Of a stretch of DNA of 56,380 bases, positions 24,718-34,044 are shown one piece after another. Source of the DNA: Betaproteobacteria bacterium (GTDB taxonomy: Bacteria; Pseudomonadota; Gammaproteobacteria; Burkholderiales; SG8-41); NCBI GenBank assembly GCA_021730905.1, contig JAKFYK010000094.1, forward strand, positions 3,834-60,213. The letters run 5' to 3'. Position 1 is the stretch's first letter. The number at the start of each line of letters is the position of its first letter. Both the position numbers and the translations under genes were made by a program. Under the pieces are notes generated by a model that saw only the letters and a list, made by a program, of their open reading frames with translations, made no database searches and was not told the origin of the DNA.

Positions 24718-25692
24718 CTATTCCACCGTCGCGCCCGACGCCTTGATCACCTTTATCCAGCGTGCAGCGTCGGCACGGATGAACGCCGCGAACTGATCCA
24801 GCGTCAGGCTGCCCGGTTCGGCGCCTTCGGTTGACAGGCGTGCGCGCACCTCGGGTGCTTCCAGCCAGCGAGAAACTTCAGTGTTAAGCCGGGTGATGAT
24901 GTCCTTTGGCAATGCTGCCGGACCGAACAGCGCGAACCACTGCTGCGATTCAAAGCCCGGCATGCCGGCCTCTGCCATCGTCGGCAATTGCGGCACGGCA
25001 CGAGCGCGTTTGGGCGAGGTCACCGCCAGCGCGCGGATGCGCCCGGCCTTCACCTGTGGCAGCGTGATCGCTACGGTGGAAAACGAAAGATCGACCTGTC
25101 CTCCCACCAGCGCGATCACGCTCGGCGCGGAGCCTTTGAACGGAATGTGCGTCATTTTCGTGCCGGTCATGGTCTTGAACAATTCCGCGGTGAGGTGCGG
25201 CGGCGAGCCGCTGCCGCCGGAACCGTAACTCAGGCGGTCGGGCTGCGCCCTAGCCAGCGCGATCAGTTCCTTCACGGTTTTGGCAGGCACCGAAGGATGC
25301 AGCACCAGCACCAGCGGCGACGAGGCGATGAACGCAATCGGCGCCAGATCACGCAGTGGGTCGTAACCGAGTTTGGGGTACAAACCGGGATTGATCACGA
25401 TCGGCCCAGCGGAGGAGAGCAGCAGCGTGTAACCATCGGGCGCGGCCTTCACCGCCATCTCGGTGCCGATGCCGCCCGCCGCGCCTGCGCGATTTTCCAC
25501 CACAGCGGATTGTTTGAAGGTTTCGGTCAATCGCTGTGCCATCATGCGTGCTACCAGGTCGGAGATGCCGCCGGCGGTTTGACCGACGATGATGCGGATG
25601 GGTTTTGTGGGGTACGTTTGGGCTGTGGTACCGATGGAGACTGCTGTCAACAGGGCAAAGCTGACAGTGGCAACAACAGCTTTTCGGATCAT
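24718..25692 (-). CDS. TctC/Bug periplasmic solute-binding protein
   Basis: Bug receptor of 324 aa with signal peptide to about residue 25 (GTTAQ), then YPTKPIRIIVGQTAGGISD, ENRAGAAGGIGTE, PDGYTLLLSSAGP, KLGYDPLRDLAPI and HIPFKGSAPS. Here the usual VPF loop reads VGQTAGG, and the ligand-contact HVPYKG reads HIPFKG. It is monocistronic by layout: convergent with the DUF3500 gene and divergent from an acyl-CoA ligase that could use the imported acid, although that link is only positional. Ligand unknown. Confidence 0.92.
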   Translation of the reverse strand: MIRKAVVATVSFALLTAVSIGTTAQTYPTKPIRIIVGQTAGGISDLVARMMAQRLTETFKQSAVVENRAGAAGGIGTEMAVKAAPDGYTLLLSSAGPIVINPGLYPKLGYDPLRDLAPIAFIASSPLVLVLHPSVPAKTVKELIALARAQPDRLSYGSGGSGSPPHLTAELFKTMTGTKMTHIPFKGSAPSVIALVGGQVDLSFSTVAITLPQVKAGRIRALAVTSPKRARAVPQLPTMAEAGMPGFESQQWFALFGPAALPKDIITRLNTEVSRWLEAPEVRARLSTEGAEPGSLTLDQFAAFIRADAARWIKVIKASGATVE

Positions 25693-25820
25693 GGTGGCCT
25701 AGGGGCAAGCGTAATTCAGATGAAGTATAGCGAAATCAACAATCGATGATTCCCGGATTTCATTTCATCAGGGCTGCAGACTTGGGTCATTTGCCGTCGC
25801 GCCAACGTATTGAGCTGCCC

Positions 25821-25826
25821 TATAAT
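25821..25826 (+). promoter_or_regulatory. TATAAT box before the acyl-CoA ligase gene
   Basis: A perfect sigma-70 -10 hexamer, 38 bases before ATG 25864. No good -35 hexamer is seen at 16-18 bases upstream, so it is an incomplete promoter call. Confidence 0.4.
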
Positions 25827-25863
25827 CGCAAACCTCGCTGTCGCTGATTTTCAATCCGCTGAA

Positions 25864-27456
25864 ATGAAACCCCCCCTCGAAGTCCTGCGCCAGTACGCCG
25901 CTCACAACTACACCCTCCACGACGCCTTCACCAGCCGTGCCGCTCGTGATCCTCAGCGCGAGTTCATTTTGTTCAACGGCAAGTCATGGTCGTGGCAGGC
26001 GTTCGGCGAGGCAGCGGAGCGCACCGCGCTCCTGTTCATGTTGCGTGGCGTCAAGAAAGGCGACCGCGTGGGCGTGATGGCGCGCAACTGCGACGGGCAT
26101 GTGCTGGCGTTGTTTTCGTTGGCACGTATCGGCGCGATCATGGTGCCGGTGAATCCGGAGTTCGGCGTGTCGGAGGCGAAGTATGTGTTTCACCACGCCG
26201 AGATCAGCGCGGTGCTGGCGGCGAGCGACACGCTGGCGGTGGCGCGGCAGGCTGCTGAAGGACTGCCCACGCCGCCGTGGTTTGCGTTGCTGGATAAGGA
26301 GGCTGACGGCGTGTCGCTATTGAACGACCTGGCTGAGAAAGCATCGCAGGCAGCGTTGCCCGCCGATGTGAACGCCGACGATACGGTGCTGATCGTCTAC
26401 ACGTCAGGCACCACCGGCTTTCCCAAGGGCGCGATGCACAGCCAGCGCAGCTTTGTCACCGGCGGCGAAGCGTTCGTGCAGCGTGTATACCTGCAGCACG
26501 ACGACCGCGTGATGGTGGTGCTGCCGATGTTTCATATCAACGCCAATTTCTACTCGGTGGCGGGCACGCTGGCGGCGGGTGCAAGCCTGGTGATCGTGCC
26601 GAGGTTTTCCGCATCGGCGTTCTGGCAGGTGGCTGCCGATACCGGCGCCACCGAAGTCAACATCATCGAGGCAATGGGCACCATACTGCAAAATCGGCCG
26701 CGCAGCGAATACTGCAAGGATCACAAGTTGCGCGCGGTGTATGGTGTGCGCGGAAGCTACGCGGATACCTTTCGCAACGAATTCGGCATTCCCGTGCTGA
26801 TTGGCGGGTATGGCATGACTGAGATTCCGGGCGTCACCTGCAACCCGGTCGAAGGCGTGCAGAAGTGGAACACCATGGGGCCGGTGGGGCGCCATCCCGA
26901 TCCTGACCGTCCGTGGGCGCAGTGCCGCGTGGTGGATGACGAGGGGTGCGATGTCGCTGTGGATAAAGAAGGCGAGATGTGGGTGAAAACGCCGATCGTG
27001 ATGCAGGGCTACTTTCGCGATCCAGTGCAGACGGCGGAGGCGTTTCACGATGGCTGGTTCAAGACTGGCGACATGGTGAAGCGCGATGCCGACGGCTACT
27101 ACACTTTTGTTTCGCGCAAGCGCGACATCATTCGCCGTAGAGGTGAAAACATCGCCGGCGCGGAACTCGACCGCGTGATCGGCATGCACCCGGCGGTGCA
27201 CGAAGCGGCGGCGGTTGCCGTGCCTGCTGAACTCGGCGAAGACGATATTCTGGTAGCAGTGGTGCTCAAGCCGGGCGAAAAGGCTACGGCGCAGGACATC
27301 GCACAATGGTGCCGCGAACGCCTGGCACCGCAGAAGGTGCCGCGCTATGTGTTGTTCGTCGATGACCTGCCGCACACGCCGACCGCCAAGGTGCAGAAGA
27401 CCATGCTAAAGTCCGATCCCACGCTGAAGGCGCGAGCCGTCGATTTGAACGCATGA
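25864..27456 (+). CDS. AMP-dependent acyl-CoA synthetase (CaiC-like)
   Basis: Activates a carboxylic acid to its CoA thioester with ATP. The protein has 530 aa from ATG 25864; a TTG at 25810 is a weaker start. The P-loop-like VYTSGTTGFPKGAMHS, the A5 motif GGYGMTEIPG, the hinge TGDMVKRDADGYYTFVSRKR and the A10 lysine region PTAKVQKT are all present and in order. Overall it is most like crotonobetaine/carnitine-CoA or medium-chain ligases. It is divergent from a Bug gene and precedes a secreted dehydrogenase, with no clear operon. The acid is not predictable. Confidence 0.92.
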   Translation: MKPPLEVLRQYAAHNYTLHDAFTSRAARDPQREFILFNGKSWSWQAFGEAAERTALLFMLRGVKKGDRVGVMARNCDGHVLALFSLARIGAIMVPVNPEFGVSEAKYVFHHAEISAVLAASDTLAVARQAAEGLPTPPWFALLDKEADGVSLLNDLAEKASQAALPADVNADDTVLIVYTSGTTGFPKGAMHSQRSFVTGGEAFVQRVYLQHDDRVMVVLPMFHINANFYSVAGTLAAGASLVIVPRFSASAFWQVAADTGATEVNIIEAMGTILQNRPRSEYCKDHKLRAVYGVRGSYADTFRNEFGIPVLIGGYGMTEIPGVTCNPVEGVQKWNTMGPVGRHPDPDRPWAQCRVVDDEGCDVAVDKEGEMWVKTPIVMQGYFRDPVQTAEAFHDGWFKTGDMVKRDADGYYTFVSRKRDIIRRRGENIAGAELDRVIGMHPAVHEAAAVAVPAELGEDDILVAVVLKPGEKATAQDIAQWCRERLAPQKVPRYVLFVDDLPHTPTAKVQKTMLKSDPTLKARAVDLNA

Positions 27457-27499
27457 CGGGATCGTGTCTGGCGGCGTCACATACAACCGGAGGAGTCTC

Positions 27500-28801
27500 A
27501 TGAATACTCGTTTATTGAAACTGCATCATGTGTTGTTCGCGGGTCTGGTGGCAGCGGTTTTCAATGTGCCGGTGGTGAGCGCCCAGCAACCGGCTGACGC
27601 ACCTGCCGCAGCGCCGGAAGCGCCTGTCGCACCTAAGCCCGCGGCGTCCAAGCCGATTCCGAGCATACAGCCTGCGCCGACGCTGGTGCCGGGGCGAGGC
27701 GATATTCCGAGCGCCGAGATCGGCAAGCGGCTGTCGAACGTGGCGCCGCCGCCGATGGGTGTGCCTGCAGACCAGTTGCCGAAGTTGACGGTGCCCAAAG
27801 GCTTCAACGTAGAGGTTTTTGCGCACGGTATCGGCAACGCGCGCACGTTGCGCATCGGCGACAAGGGCACGGTGTTCGTGTCGAACCGCCTGCTCGACAA
27901 GGTGTATGCGATTACCGAGAAAAACGGTAAGCGCGAAACCAAGGTAATTGCGTCGGGGATGGATCGGCCCAACGGGTTGGCCTTCTACAAGGGCGCGCTG
28001 TACGTGGCGGAAGGTACCAGGATCAATCGTTTCGACAATATCGAGGACAACCTCGATAATCCGCCGAAGCCGGTAGTAGTTTATGACGATCTGCCGAATC
28101 ATGCGTCGCACGGCTGGCGCTACATTGGTATTGGGCCGGACAACAAGCTCTATATCAACGTCGGTGCGCCCTGCAATATTTGCGAGCCGCCTCCGGGCCA
28201 TGCGCAAATCCGCCGCATGAATCTCGACGGCAGCGGCATGGAAGTGTACGCAGTCGGCGTGCGTAACTCGGTGGGTTTCGACTGGAATCCGGTGACGAAG
28301 GAACTCTATTTCACCGAGCACGGCCGTGACTGGCTGTCGGAAGACCTGCCCGAAGACGAACTGAACCGGGTCACCAAGTCAGGCCAGCATTTTGGTTTTC
28401 CGTATTGCCACAACGGCACGTTTACCGACCGCGAAACAGGCTGGGGCAAGTCGTGTGACGATTACGTCAAACCCGCTGCATTACTTGGACCGCATTCTTC
28501 AGCGCTGGGCATGCGCTTCTATACCGGCAATATGTTCCCCGGCTACAAAGGTGCGATCTTCATCGCGCGCCACGGTTCCTGGAATCGCACCAAAAAAATC
28601 GGCGGCGACATCATCGTCGTGCGGCTCAATCCGAACGGCACGGTGAAATCGCAGGAAGTATTCATGACCGGCTTCCTGGTGAACAATGGTTATCTTGGCC
28701 GTCCGGTGGATGTGGCGGTGATGAAAGACGGGTCTATGCTGGTGTCGGATGATCACGCCGGCGCGGTCTATCGCGTGACCTACGGCGCGCAGAAGCGCTG
28801 A
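27500..28801 (+). CDS. Secreted sugar-dehydrogenase-like beta-propeller (PQQ-dependent sorbosone/glucose dehydrogenase fold)
   Basis: 433 aa from an ATG with a perfect GGAGG site. A signal peptide (to about residue 30, VSAQQ) is followed by an Ala/Pro-rich linker and then a six-bladed propeller of the soluble glucose dehydrogenase/sorbosone dehydrogenase type (VPKGFNVEVFAHGIGNART, MDRPNGLAFYKGALYVAEG, YAVGVRNSVGFDWNP, DDHAGAVYRVTYG). The His-rich SDDHAG and HASHGWRYIGIGPD segments suit a PQQ or metal site. A dihaem cytochrome c gene starts 5 bases later, an expected periplasmic electron acceptor. The substrate, sugar or alcohol, is unknown. Confidence 0.88.
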   Translation: MNTRLLKLHHVLFAGLVAAVFNVPVVSAQQPADAPAAAPEAPVAPKPAASKPIPSIQPAPTLVPGRGDIPSAEIGKRLSNVAPPPMGVPADQLPKLTVPKGFNVEVFAHGIGNARTLRIGDKGTVFVSNRLLDKVYAITEKNGKRETKVIASGMDRPNGLAFYKGALYVAEGTRINRFDNIEDNLDNPPKPVVVYDDLPNHASHGWRYIGIGPDNKLYINVGAPCNICEPPPGHAQIRRMNLDGSGMEVYAVGVRNSVGFDWNPVTKELYFTEHGRDWLSEDLPEDELNRVTKSGQHFGFPYCHNGTFTDRETGWGKSCDDYVKPAALLGPHSSALGMRFYTGNMFPGYKGAIFIARHGSWNRTKKIGGDIIVVRLNPNGTVKSQEVFMTGFLVNNGYLGRPVDVAVMKDGSMLVSDDHAGAVYRVTYGAQKR

Positions 28802-28806
28802 TTGCG

Positions 28807-29400
28807 TTGAAACCCGGCATAGCTGTGAAGCGCGGCGGCGCAGGATTGGCCGCCGCGCTGGTGTTGTGGTGTGCTATTCCTGCTGCCGCGCAATCGGTGC
28901 AGGAGCGGCTGACCGCCTGTCTGGCGTGTCATGGCGAGAACGGGCAATCGAATATGCCGCTCACGCCGTCGCTTGGCGCGCAGCCGGTATTTTTCCTCAG
29001 CATCCAGATGTTCATGTTCCGCGAGAAGATACGCGTGGTGCCCTTGATGAATCAGATGATGCAGGGCATCAGCAATAACGACCTCAATGCACTCGCTGCA
29101 GCCATCTCCAAACTGCCTGCGCCGCAACCGCCTGCCGGGGCGCCTGACGCGGCGCGCATGGACGCCGCGCGCACGCTGGCCGAGCAAAACCGCTGCAATA
29201 TCTGTCATGGCGGCAATTACGCCGGTGGTGAAAACGTCCCGCGCATTGCCGGGCAGCGCGAAGACTATCTCGCGAAAACGCTGCGTGAATACAAGAGCAA
29301 CACGCGACGCGGCTACGATGCTGCGATGGCCGATGTGCTGCATTCGGTGAGCGATGAACAGCTCGGCGATCTGGCTTATTTCTTGTCGCGTCTGCGCTGA
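28807..29400 (+). CDS. Dihaem cytochrome c (c4-like)
   Basis: Periplasmic electron carrier of about 197 aa. Two CxxCH haem sites are present, CLACH (about residue 38) and CNICH (about residue 129), each followed by a short c-type helix and a possible Met ligand. The signal peptide ends at PAAAQ. The start is uncertain: TTG 28807 or GTG 28825, neither with a strong ribosome site. The 5-base gap from the dehydrogenase suggests translational coupling and that this cytochrome takes its electrons toward the respiratory chain. Confidence 0.9.
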   Translation: MKPGIAVKRGGAGLAAALVLWCAIPAAAQSVQERLTACLACHGENGQSNMPLTPSLGAQPVFFLSIQMFMFREKIRVVPLMNQMMQGISNNDLNALAAAISKLPAPQPPAGAPDAARMDAARTLAEQNRCNICHGGNYAGGENVPRIAGQREDYLAKTLREYKSNTRRGYDAAMADVLHSVSDEQLGDLAYFLSRLR

Positions 29401-29434
29401 CGGTCGTCATCGCCTCGTGTGGCAAGATATATAA

Positions 29435-29450
29435 TAAGTATTTGTTTTTA
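29435..29450. repeat. AT-rich interspersed motif, copy E
   Basis: TAAGTATTTGTTTTTA on the + strand, in the 131-base gap between the convergent cytochrome c and Bug genes. It is flanked by further AT-rich DNA (ATATAA before, TTGATATTTTTATTATA after). Shares its first 14 bases with copies A and C. Confidence 0.55.
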
Positions 29451-29531
29451 TTGATATTTTTATTATACTTTCCCGCGTTGGCGTTCCGCGACAAACACCG
29501 CTGAGGAATTTTCCGCGGGATCGAAACTTTG

Positions 29532-30509
29532 CTAATCGACTTGCGCGCCGGACGCCTTTATTACCTTCGCATACTTGTCGACTTCACGTTTGAAATACGC
29601 AGCGAACTCCTCCGGCGTGCTGCCCAGTGGTTCGGAGCCGTCTTTTTCCATCAGCGAGCGCACGTCCCGATCCTGCAGCACCTTCATCATCTCGGCGTGG
29701 TAGCGCGTGATGATGTCGCGCGACGTATTGACCGGGAAAAACATGCCGTACCAGTTGTCCATCTCGAAGCCTTTCAAGGTGTCGTTCATCGTCGGCACGT
29801 CGGGCATTGCCGCCGAGCGCTTGAGCGTGGTGACCGCGATCCCGCGCATTTTGCCGTTTCTCACATGCTGTGCCGCCGGCGGCAAGGTGGAGAACAGCAT
29901 GTCGATCTCGCCACCGAGCAATGCGATGGTCGCCTGGCCCGACCCCTTGTAGGGGATGTGCGTCATGATGATGCTGGTCTGCGTCTTCAACAGTTCTGCC
30001 GCCAGATGGCTGGTGGAGCCGGTGCTGTTGGAGCCGAAGTTGAACTGTCCCGGCCTCGCTTTGGCGAGCGCGACCAGTTCCTTCACGGTTTTGGCGGGCA
30101 CCGAGGGATGCACGACGAGTATCAGCGGTGTTGACGACACCAGCAGCACGGGCGCCAGATCGCGCACCGCGCTGTAGTTGAGTTTGCGATATAGCGTTTG
30201 ATTGACCGCGAGCGACGCCGACTGGAACAGCACGGTGTAACCGTCCGGCTGCGCCTTCGCCACCAGTTCCGCGCCGATGTTGCCGCCGCCGCCGGGACGG
30301 TTTTCGACGATCACCGTCTGGCCCAGCGCCGGGTAGAGTTTGGCGCTGAACAGCCGCGCCTGTATATCGGTGCCGCCGCCTGCCGCGAACGGCACGATCA
30401 TGCGGATCGGACGCGCGGGCCAGGTTTGTGCTTCTGCGTGGATTGCTGATGCAATGGTGCACGTTGCAAACATCGCAATTGCCGGTTGCAGCAAGTGTTT
30501 ATGGTTCAT
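29532..30509 (-). CDS. TctC/Bug periplasmic solute-binding protein
   Basis: Bug receptor of 325 aa from ATG 30509 with GGAGGA upstream; an upstream in-frame ATG at 30533 lacks a site. The signal peptide ends near IHAEAQ. WPARPIRMIVPFAAGGGTDI, ENRPGGGGNIGAE, PDGYTVLF and HIPYKGSGQATI follow the family plan. It lies 28 bases downstream of an enolase-superfamily dehydratase on the same strand, so its ligand is plausibly the sugar acid that enzyme dehydrates. That is inference from context. Confidence 0.92.
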   Translation of the reverse strand: MNHKHLLQPAIAMFATCTIASAIHAEAQTWPARPIRMIVPFAAGGGTDIQARLFSAKLYPALGQTVIVENRPGGGGNIGAELVAKAQPDGYTVLFQSASLAVNQTLYRKLNYSAVRDLAPVLLVSSTPLILVVHPSVPAKTVKELVALAKARPGQFNFGSNSTGSTSHLAAELLKTQTSIIMTHIPYKGSGQATIALLGGEIDMLFSTLPPAAQHVRNGKMRGIAVTTLKRSAAMPDVPTMNDTLKGFEMDNWYGMFFPVNTSRDIITRYHAEMMKVLQDRDVRSLMEKDGSEPLGSTPEEFAAYFKREVDKYAKVIKASGAQVD

Positions 30510-30537
30510 GACATTCCTCCGGTGGTTCCGCAAGCCA

Positions 30538-31680
30538 TTATATTTTCCAGCGTTCGACCATCTTCCAGTCGATGTCGATGCCGAATCCCGGCTCGTCGTC
30601 GAGCGTGAGTTTACCCGCTTCGAGTTTGGGTTTTTGTGTCAGCACCTGATGCCAGAACGGATCGCGCGGCACGCTCGGAAAACTTTCGACACAGTAGCCG
30701 TGCGGTTGTGCCGCCATCAGGTGACCGTGGATCTGCGGATCGTGGTGATAGGCGATCTGCACGCCGTGCGCCATGGCGTAGGCGGCGATGCGCAGCCCTT
30801 CGGTCAGCCCGCCGGCGCGCGTGCAATCCCACTGCACGTAGCGGATGCCGCCCAAGTCAATCTGATCGCGCACCGCGTTGAAATGAATTTCGCTTTCGCC
30901 GCTGGCCAGCGGCACATTGGTGCAGGCGGCGAGGCGGCCCAAACCGCGCGTGGCGTCGTACCAATGCAGCGGCTCCTCGAACCAGAAGATGTCATACGGC
31001 TCAAACGCCTTGATCGCGCGTTCGGCATCGCGCAGCGTGTAGGCGCCGTTGGCGTCTATCATCAGTGATGCCTTGTCGCCGATGGCCTTACGCACGCCAC
31101 TGATGCGCGCGATATCGCCTTCGATGTTCGCGCCGCCGCATTTCATTTTGACCGCCGTATAACCTTGCGCGGCGTAGCCCGCCATTTCGTCGATCACCGC
31201 CAATGGCGAGCGGCCTTCTTCATAATAACCACCGCTGGCGTAGGCGGGCACTTCGCGCCTGTTGCCGCCCAGCAGCCGCCACATCGGCAGTTTGAGCGCC
31301 TTACCTTTGATGTCCCACAGCGCGAGGTCGATGCCAGCGAGCGCGGCCATGATAAAAACGCGTTTATTCTGATCGAAGATCGGGCGCGTGACGTTCGTCT
31401 GGCCCTGTTCGATGTGCGGCACAGTGAGATTGAATATCCTGTCCCACACCGCTTCGTGCGCAAGCGCGTCCATGCCTTTTATCACGGGTTCCAATGAATC
31501 GGTGATATCGGCGATGTCCTTTAGCGGCGTTTTGTTGATGGTGCCGATGCCGGTGATGCCTTCGTCGGTTTCCACTTCGACGACGATCGTATTGTAGGTG
31601 CCCCACGGCGCGCGCGAGGTCCAGTACACCTTGTCGAGTTTCATGGACATCGGATGGGCTTTGACGCGGGTGATTTTCAT
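30538..31680 (-). CDS. Enolase-superfamily (mandelate racemase/muconate lactonizing type) enzyme
   Basis: 380 aa from ATG 31680, where the fold starts (MKITRVKAHPMSMKLDK). The barrel residues are visible: the KxK pair in TAVKMKCGG, Mg ligands Asp in MIDANGAYT, Glu in WFEEPLHW and Glu in ASGESEIHFN, and a His-rich AYHHDPQIHGH at strand 7. Members abstract a proton alpha to a carboxylate, commonly as sugar-acid dehydratases. The gene precedes a Bug gene (28-base gap) and is divergent from a Gfo/Idh/MocA oxidoreductase, a typical sugar-acid setting. The exact acid is not predictable. Confidence 0.9.
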   Translation of the reverse strand: MKITRVKAHPMSMKLDKVYWTSRAPWGTYNTIVVEVETDEGITGIGTINKTPLKDIADITDSLEPVIKGMDALAHEAVWDRIFNLTVPHIEQGQTNVTRPIFDQNKRVFIMAALAGIDLALWDIKGKALKLPMWRLLGGNRREVPAYASGGYYEEGRSPLAVIDEMAGYAAQGYTAVKMKCGGANIEGDIARISGVRKAIGDKASLMIDANGAYTLRDAERAIKAFEPYDIFWFEEPLHWYDATRGLGRLAACTNVPLASGESEIHFNAVRDQIDLGGIRYVQWDCTRAGGLTEGLRIAAYAMAHGVQIAYHHDPQIHGHLMAAQPHGYCVESFPSVPRDPFWHQVLTQKPKLEAGKLTLDDEPGFGIDIDWKMVERWKI

Positions 31681-31782
31681 GTTGGCGTGCGGTTGAGTTG
31701 AGTGAGTTCGGACTTTAGCATGCGCCGCTTCACGGTCACGCGGTTCGCTCATATATTGGGCGAGGCATGAGGAGCCTTCGTC

Positions 31783-31788
31783 TATAAT
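31783..31788 (+). promoter_or_regulatory. TATAAT box before the Gfo/Idh/MocA gene
   Basis: A perfect -10 hexamer inside CTATAATCG, 47 bases before ATG 31836. The same nonamer precedes the acyl-CoA ligase at 25.8 kb. The nearest TTGGGC is 21 bases upstream, too far for a standard -35. Confidence 0.4.
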
Positions 31789-31835
31789 CGATTGTGGTCG
31801 CGGCAGGTTAAACAAGTAAAACCCCGGAGAAGCAC

Positions 31836-32930
31836 ATGCAGCGCAATAACATCGGATTAGCGGTCATCGGCTCCGGCCGCATCGGCACGCTGCGTGCGCG
31901 GCTGGCGTCGGAACATCCGGCGGTGAATTTCATTGCCACGTCCGATCTGAAGCCGGAAAACGCGAGGGCGCTTGCCGATAAAGTCGGTGCGAAGGTTCAT
32001 TCCGGGAACAATCTGGATATTATCAATCATCCTGATGTGACTGCAGTCATCGTGTCTACTGCCGAGGGCGAGCATACCGAAGCGGTGCTCGCTGCCATTG
32101 CTGCGGGCAAGCCGGTGCTGGTCGAGAAGCCCATCGCGCTCACCACCACCGAGGCCGACAGCATCATCGTCGCGGCCGAGCGCGGGGTGAACGGAACGGC
32201 GGCCAACGTGCGCGTGGGCTACAGCCGTCGCTACAAGGAGCGCTACCTGATCGCCAAAGAGCAGATCATTCAGGGGCGCGTTGGCAAGATTACCGGCGCG
32301 GCTGCGCGCGTGTTCAATTCGAGTTCACAAGCGCTGGCGATGCTGAAACGCGATCCGCATGCCACGCCGGTGGTGGATGCGTTGACGTATTACGTCGATC
32401 TGATGAACTGGTTCGTTGATGGCCCTAAACTCGTCGAAGTCTATTCGCGCGGCACGAAGGGCGTGCTGAAGGCCGCCGGGCATGATGTCGATGACGTGTG
32501 CTACTCGGTACTGACGTACGACGACGGCACCACGGTCAATCTGGGCATCAGCTACGCGCTGCCGGAAAAATATCCGGCGCTTGGCCACGCCGCGCGCGTG
32601 GAAGTGCTGGGCACCGAAGGCGTGATGATACTCGACGACGATCACACCGATCAGATCATGTACAGCAACAAGGGCATACCGCACGTGTATCTGCCCGATC
32701 ACACGGTGAACATGGTGTTTCTGCAAAGCGGCACGCCGGGCGATTGGGCGTTGGGCGAATTCTGGGGGCCGATCGCGAACGAAACGCGCGCGTGGCTCGA
32801 TCATCTGGCAACCGGCAAACCTTGCGTGCTGGCGACGCCGCGCGAAGCGCGCGCCACGCTTGAGGCGACGCTGGCGATAGAACTGTCGGTGGAAAGCGGC
32901 AAGCCGGTGCACTTGCCGCTGGCGGGGTAA
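31836..32930 (+). CDS. Gfo/Idh/MocA family oxidoreductase
   Basis: 364-aa NAD(P)-dependent sugar or inositol dehydrogenase type. The Rossmann motif is VIGSGRIGTLRARLA (10-24). The catalytic-lysine motif EKPIALTTTEAD follows near residue 98, and the GYSRRYKERYLIAKE and DLMNWFVDGP segments are typical of inositol-2-dehydrogenase-like members. Divergent from the enolase-superfamily dehydratase, with which it probably shares a carbohydrate-acid pathway. It converges on a Bug gene 8 bases from its stop. Substrate unknown. Confidence 0.92.
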   Translation: MQRNNIGLAVIGSGRIGTLRARLASEHPAVNFIATSDLKPENARALADKVGAKVHSGNNLDIINHPDVTAVIVSTAEGEHTEAVLAAIAAGKPVLVEKPIALTTTEADSIIVAAERGVNGTAANVRVGYSRRYKERYLIAKEQIIQGRVGKITGAAARVFNSSSQALAMLKRDPHATPVVDALTYYVDLMNWFVDGPKLVEVYSRGTKGVLKAAGHDVDDVCYSVLTYDDGTTVNLGISYALPEKYPALGHAARVEVLGTEGVMILDDDHTDQIMYSNKGIPHVYLPDHTVNMVFLQSGTPGDWALGEFWGPIANETRAWLDHLATGKPCVLATPREARATLEATLAIELSVESGKPVHLPLAG

Positions 32931-32938
32931 AAAATCTG

Positions 32939-33937
32939 TTAGTGCGACTTGATGCCGGCCGCGTTGCCGACCTTGATCCACTTGGCGACTTCGTCGGAAA
33001 TCATTCTGCCGAATGCTTCGGGACTGGCAATCACCACTTCAGCCGCCTCGGATTCCAGCCGCTTTGCGGTTTGCGGCTCGCGCAGTATCGCGCCGATTTC
33101 GGTATTGAGCTTGGTGACGATGGACGGCGGTATGCCGGCGGGCCCCAGTATTCCCCACCAGACCACAGATTCAAATCCCGACACCGTTTCGGCAATCGGC
33201 GGCACATCCGGCAATGCTGGTGTGCGCTTGAGGCTGCCGACGCCCAGCGCCTTTAACTTGCCGGAGCGTATATGCGTTAGGGCAGAGGTCAGCGCATTGA
33301 ACATGATTTCGACCTGGCCCGCCATCACGTCCGTCATCGCGGGCGTGCCGCCTTTGTAGGGCACGTGCACGATGTCCGTCTTGGTCGCCAGCTTGAACAG
33401 TTCCCCGGCGAAATGATTGACGCCGCCGATTCCCGACGATGCGTAATGCAACTGACCGGGCCTGGCCTTCGCCAGCGCGATCAGTTGCTTGACCGAATTG
33501 ACGGGCAGCGACGGGGTAACCGCCAATACGCCCGGACCAATGCCGATTTGGGAAACCGGCACGAACGATTTGACCGGATCGTACGGCAGCTTGTGCAGCG
33601 CTGCGTTCATGGTATAGCTGATCGACACGATCAGCAGCGTGTAGCCGTCAGGCGGCGCTTTTGCGGCTACGTCCGCGCCGATAATGCCGTCTGCGCCAGG
33701 ACGATTCTCGATGATCGTCTGCCGGCCCAGGCGTTCGGTCAGCTTCACGCCTATGAAGCGGCCCATGATGTCGTTACCGCCGCCCGGCGTAAACGGCACA
33801 ATGATACGTATCGGTTTTGCGGGATAATCCTTCGCGGCCTGATCTTGTGCAAAGCCTTGCTCGGGAAATGACATTGCAAGCCCCACAAGCGCCGACGCAA
33901 CAGTCGCGTATCCGTACTTTGAAATTCTCTTGTGCAT
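32939..33937 (-). CDS. TctC/Bug periplasmic solute-binding protein
   Basis: Bug receptor of 332 aa from ATG 33937; the frame is open to 33979. The signal peptide is about 30 residues (ending EQGFAQ). YPAKPIRIIVPFTPGGGND, ENRPGADGIIG, PDGYTLLIV and HVPYKGGTPAM are intact. It is clearly closest to the Bug at 13210-14184, sharing GRFIG-KLTER, LHKLPYDP and WWGILGPAGIP, so one arose by dispersed duplication. It stands alone, convergent with the Gfo/Idh gene and divergent from a CMD-family gene. Confidence 0.92.
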   Translation of the reverse strand: MHKRISKYGYATVASALVGLAMSFPEQGFAQDQAAKDYPAKPIRIIVPFTPGGGNDIMGRFIGVKLTERLGRQTIIENRPGADGIIGADVAAKAPPDGYTLLIVSISYTMNAALHKLPYDPVKSFVPVSQIGIGPGVLAVTPSLPVNSVKQLIALAKARPGQLHYASSGIGGVNHFAGELFKLATKTDIVHVPYKGGTPAMTDVMAGQVEIMFNALTSALTHIRSGKLKALGVGSLKRTPALPDVPPIAETVSGFESVVWWGILGPAGIPPSIVTKLNTEIGAILREPQTAKRLESEAAEVVIASPEAFGRMISDEVAKWIKVGNAAGIKSH

Positions 33938-34044
33938 ATTCTTGCAGAGTTTTGAATTACCGTTCACGATGCTGATCAATCAGTATAGTTGAATTTCCCG
34001 CAGCGCTGTGTATCCTCTATTGACTTTATCAAGGGAGAGTAAAC

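Noticed and set aside
26404..27375. 323-codon minus-strand frame inside the acyl-CoA ligase gene
   Set aside because: Shadow frame; the + strand carries all adenylation motifs in order.
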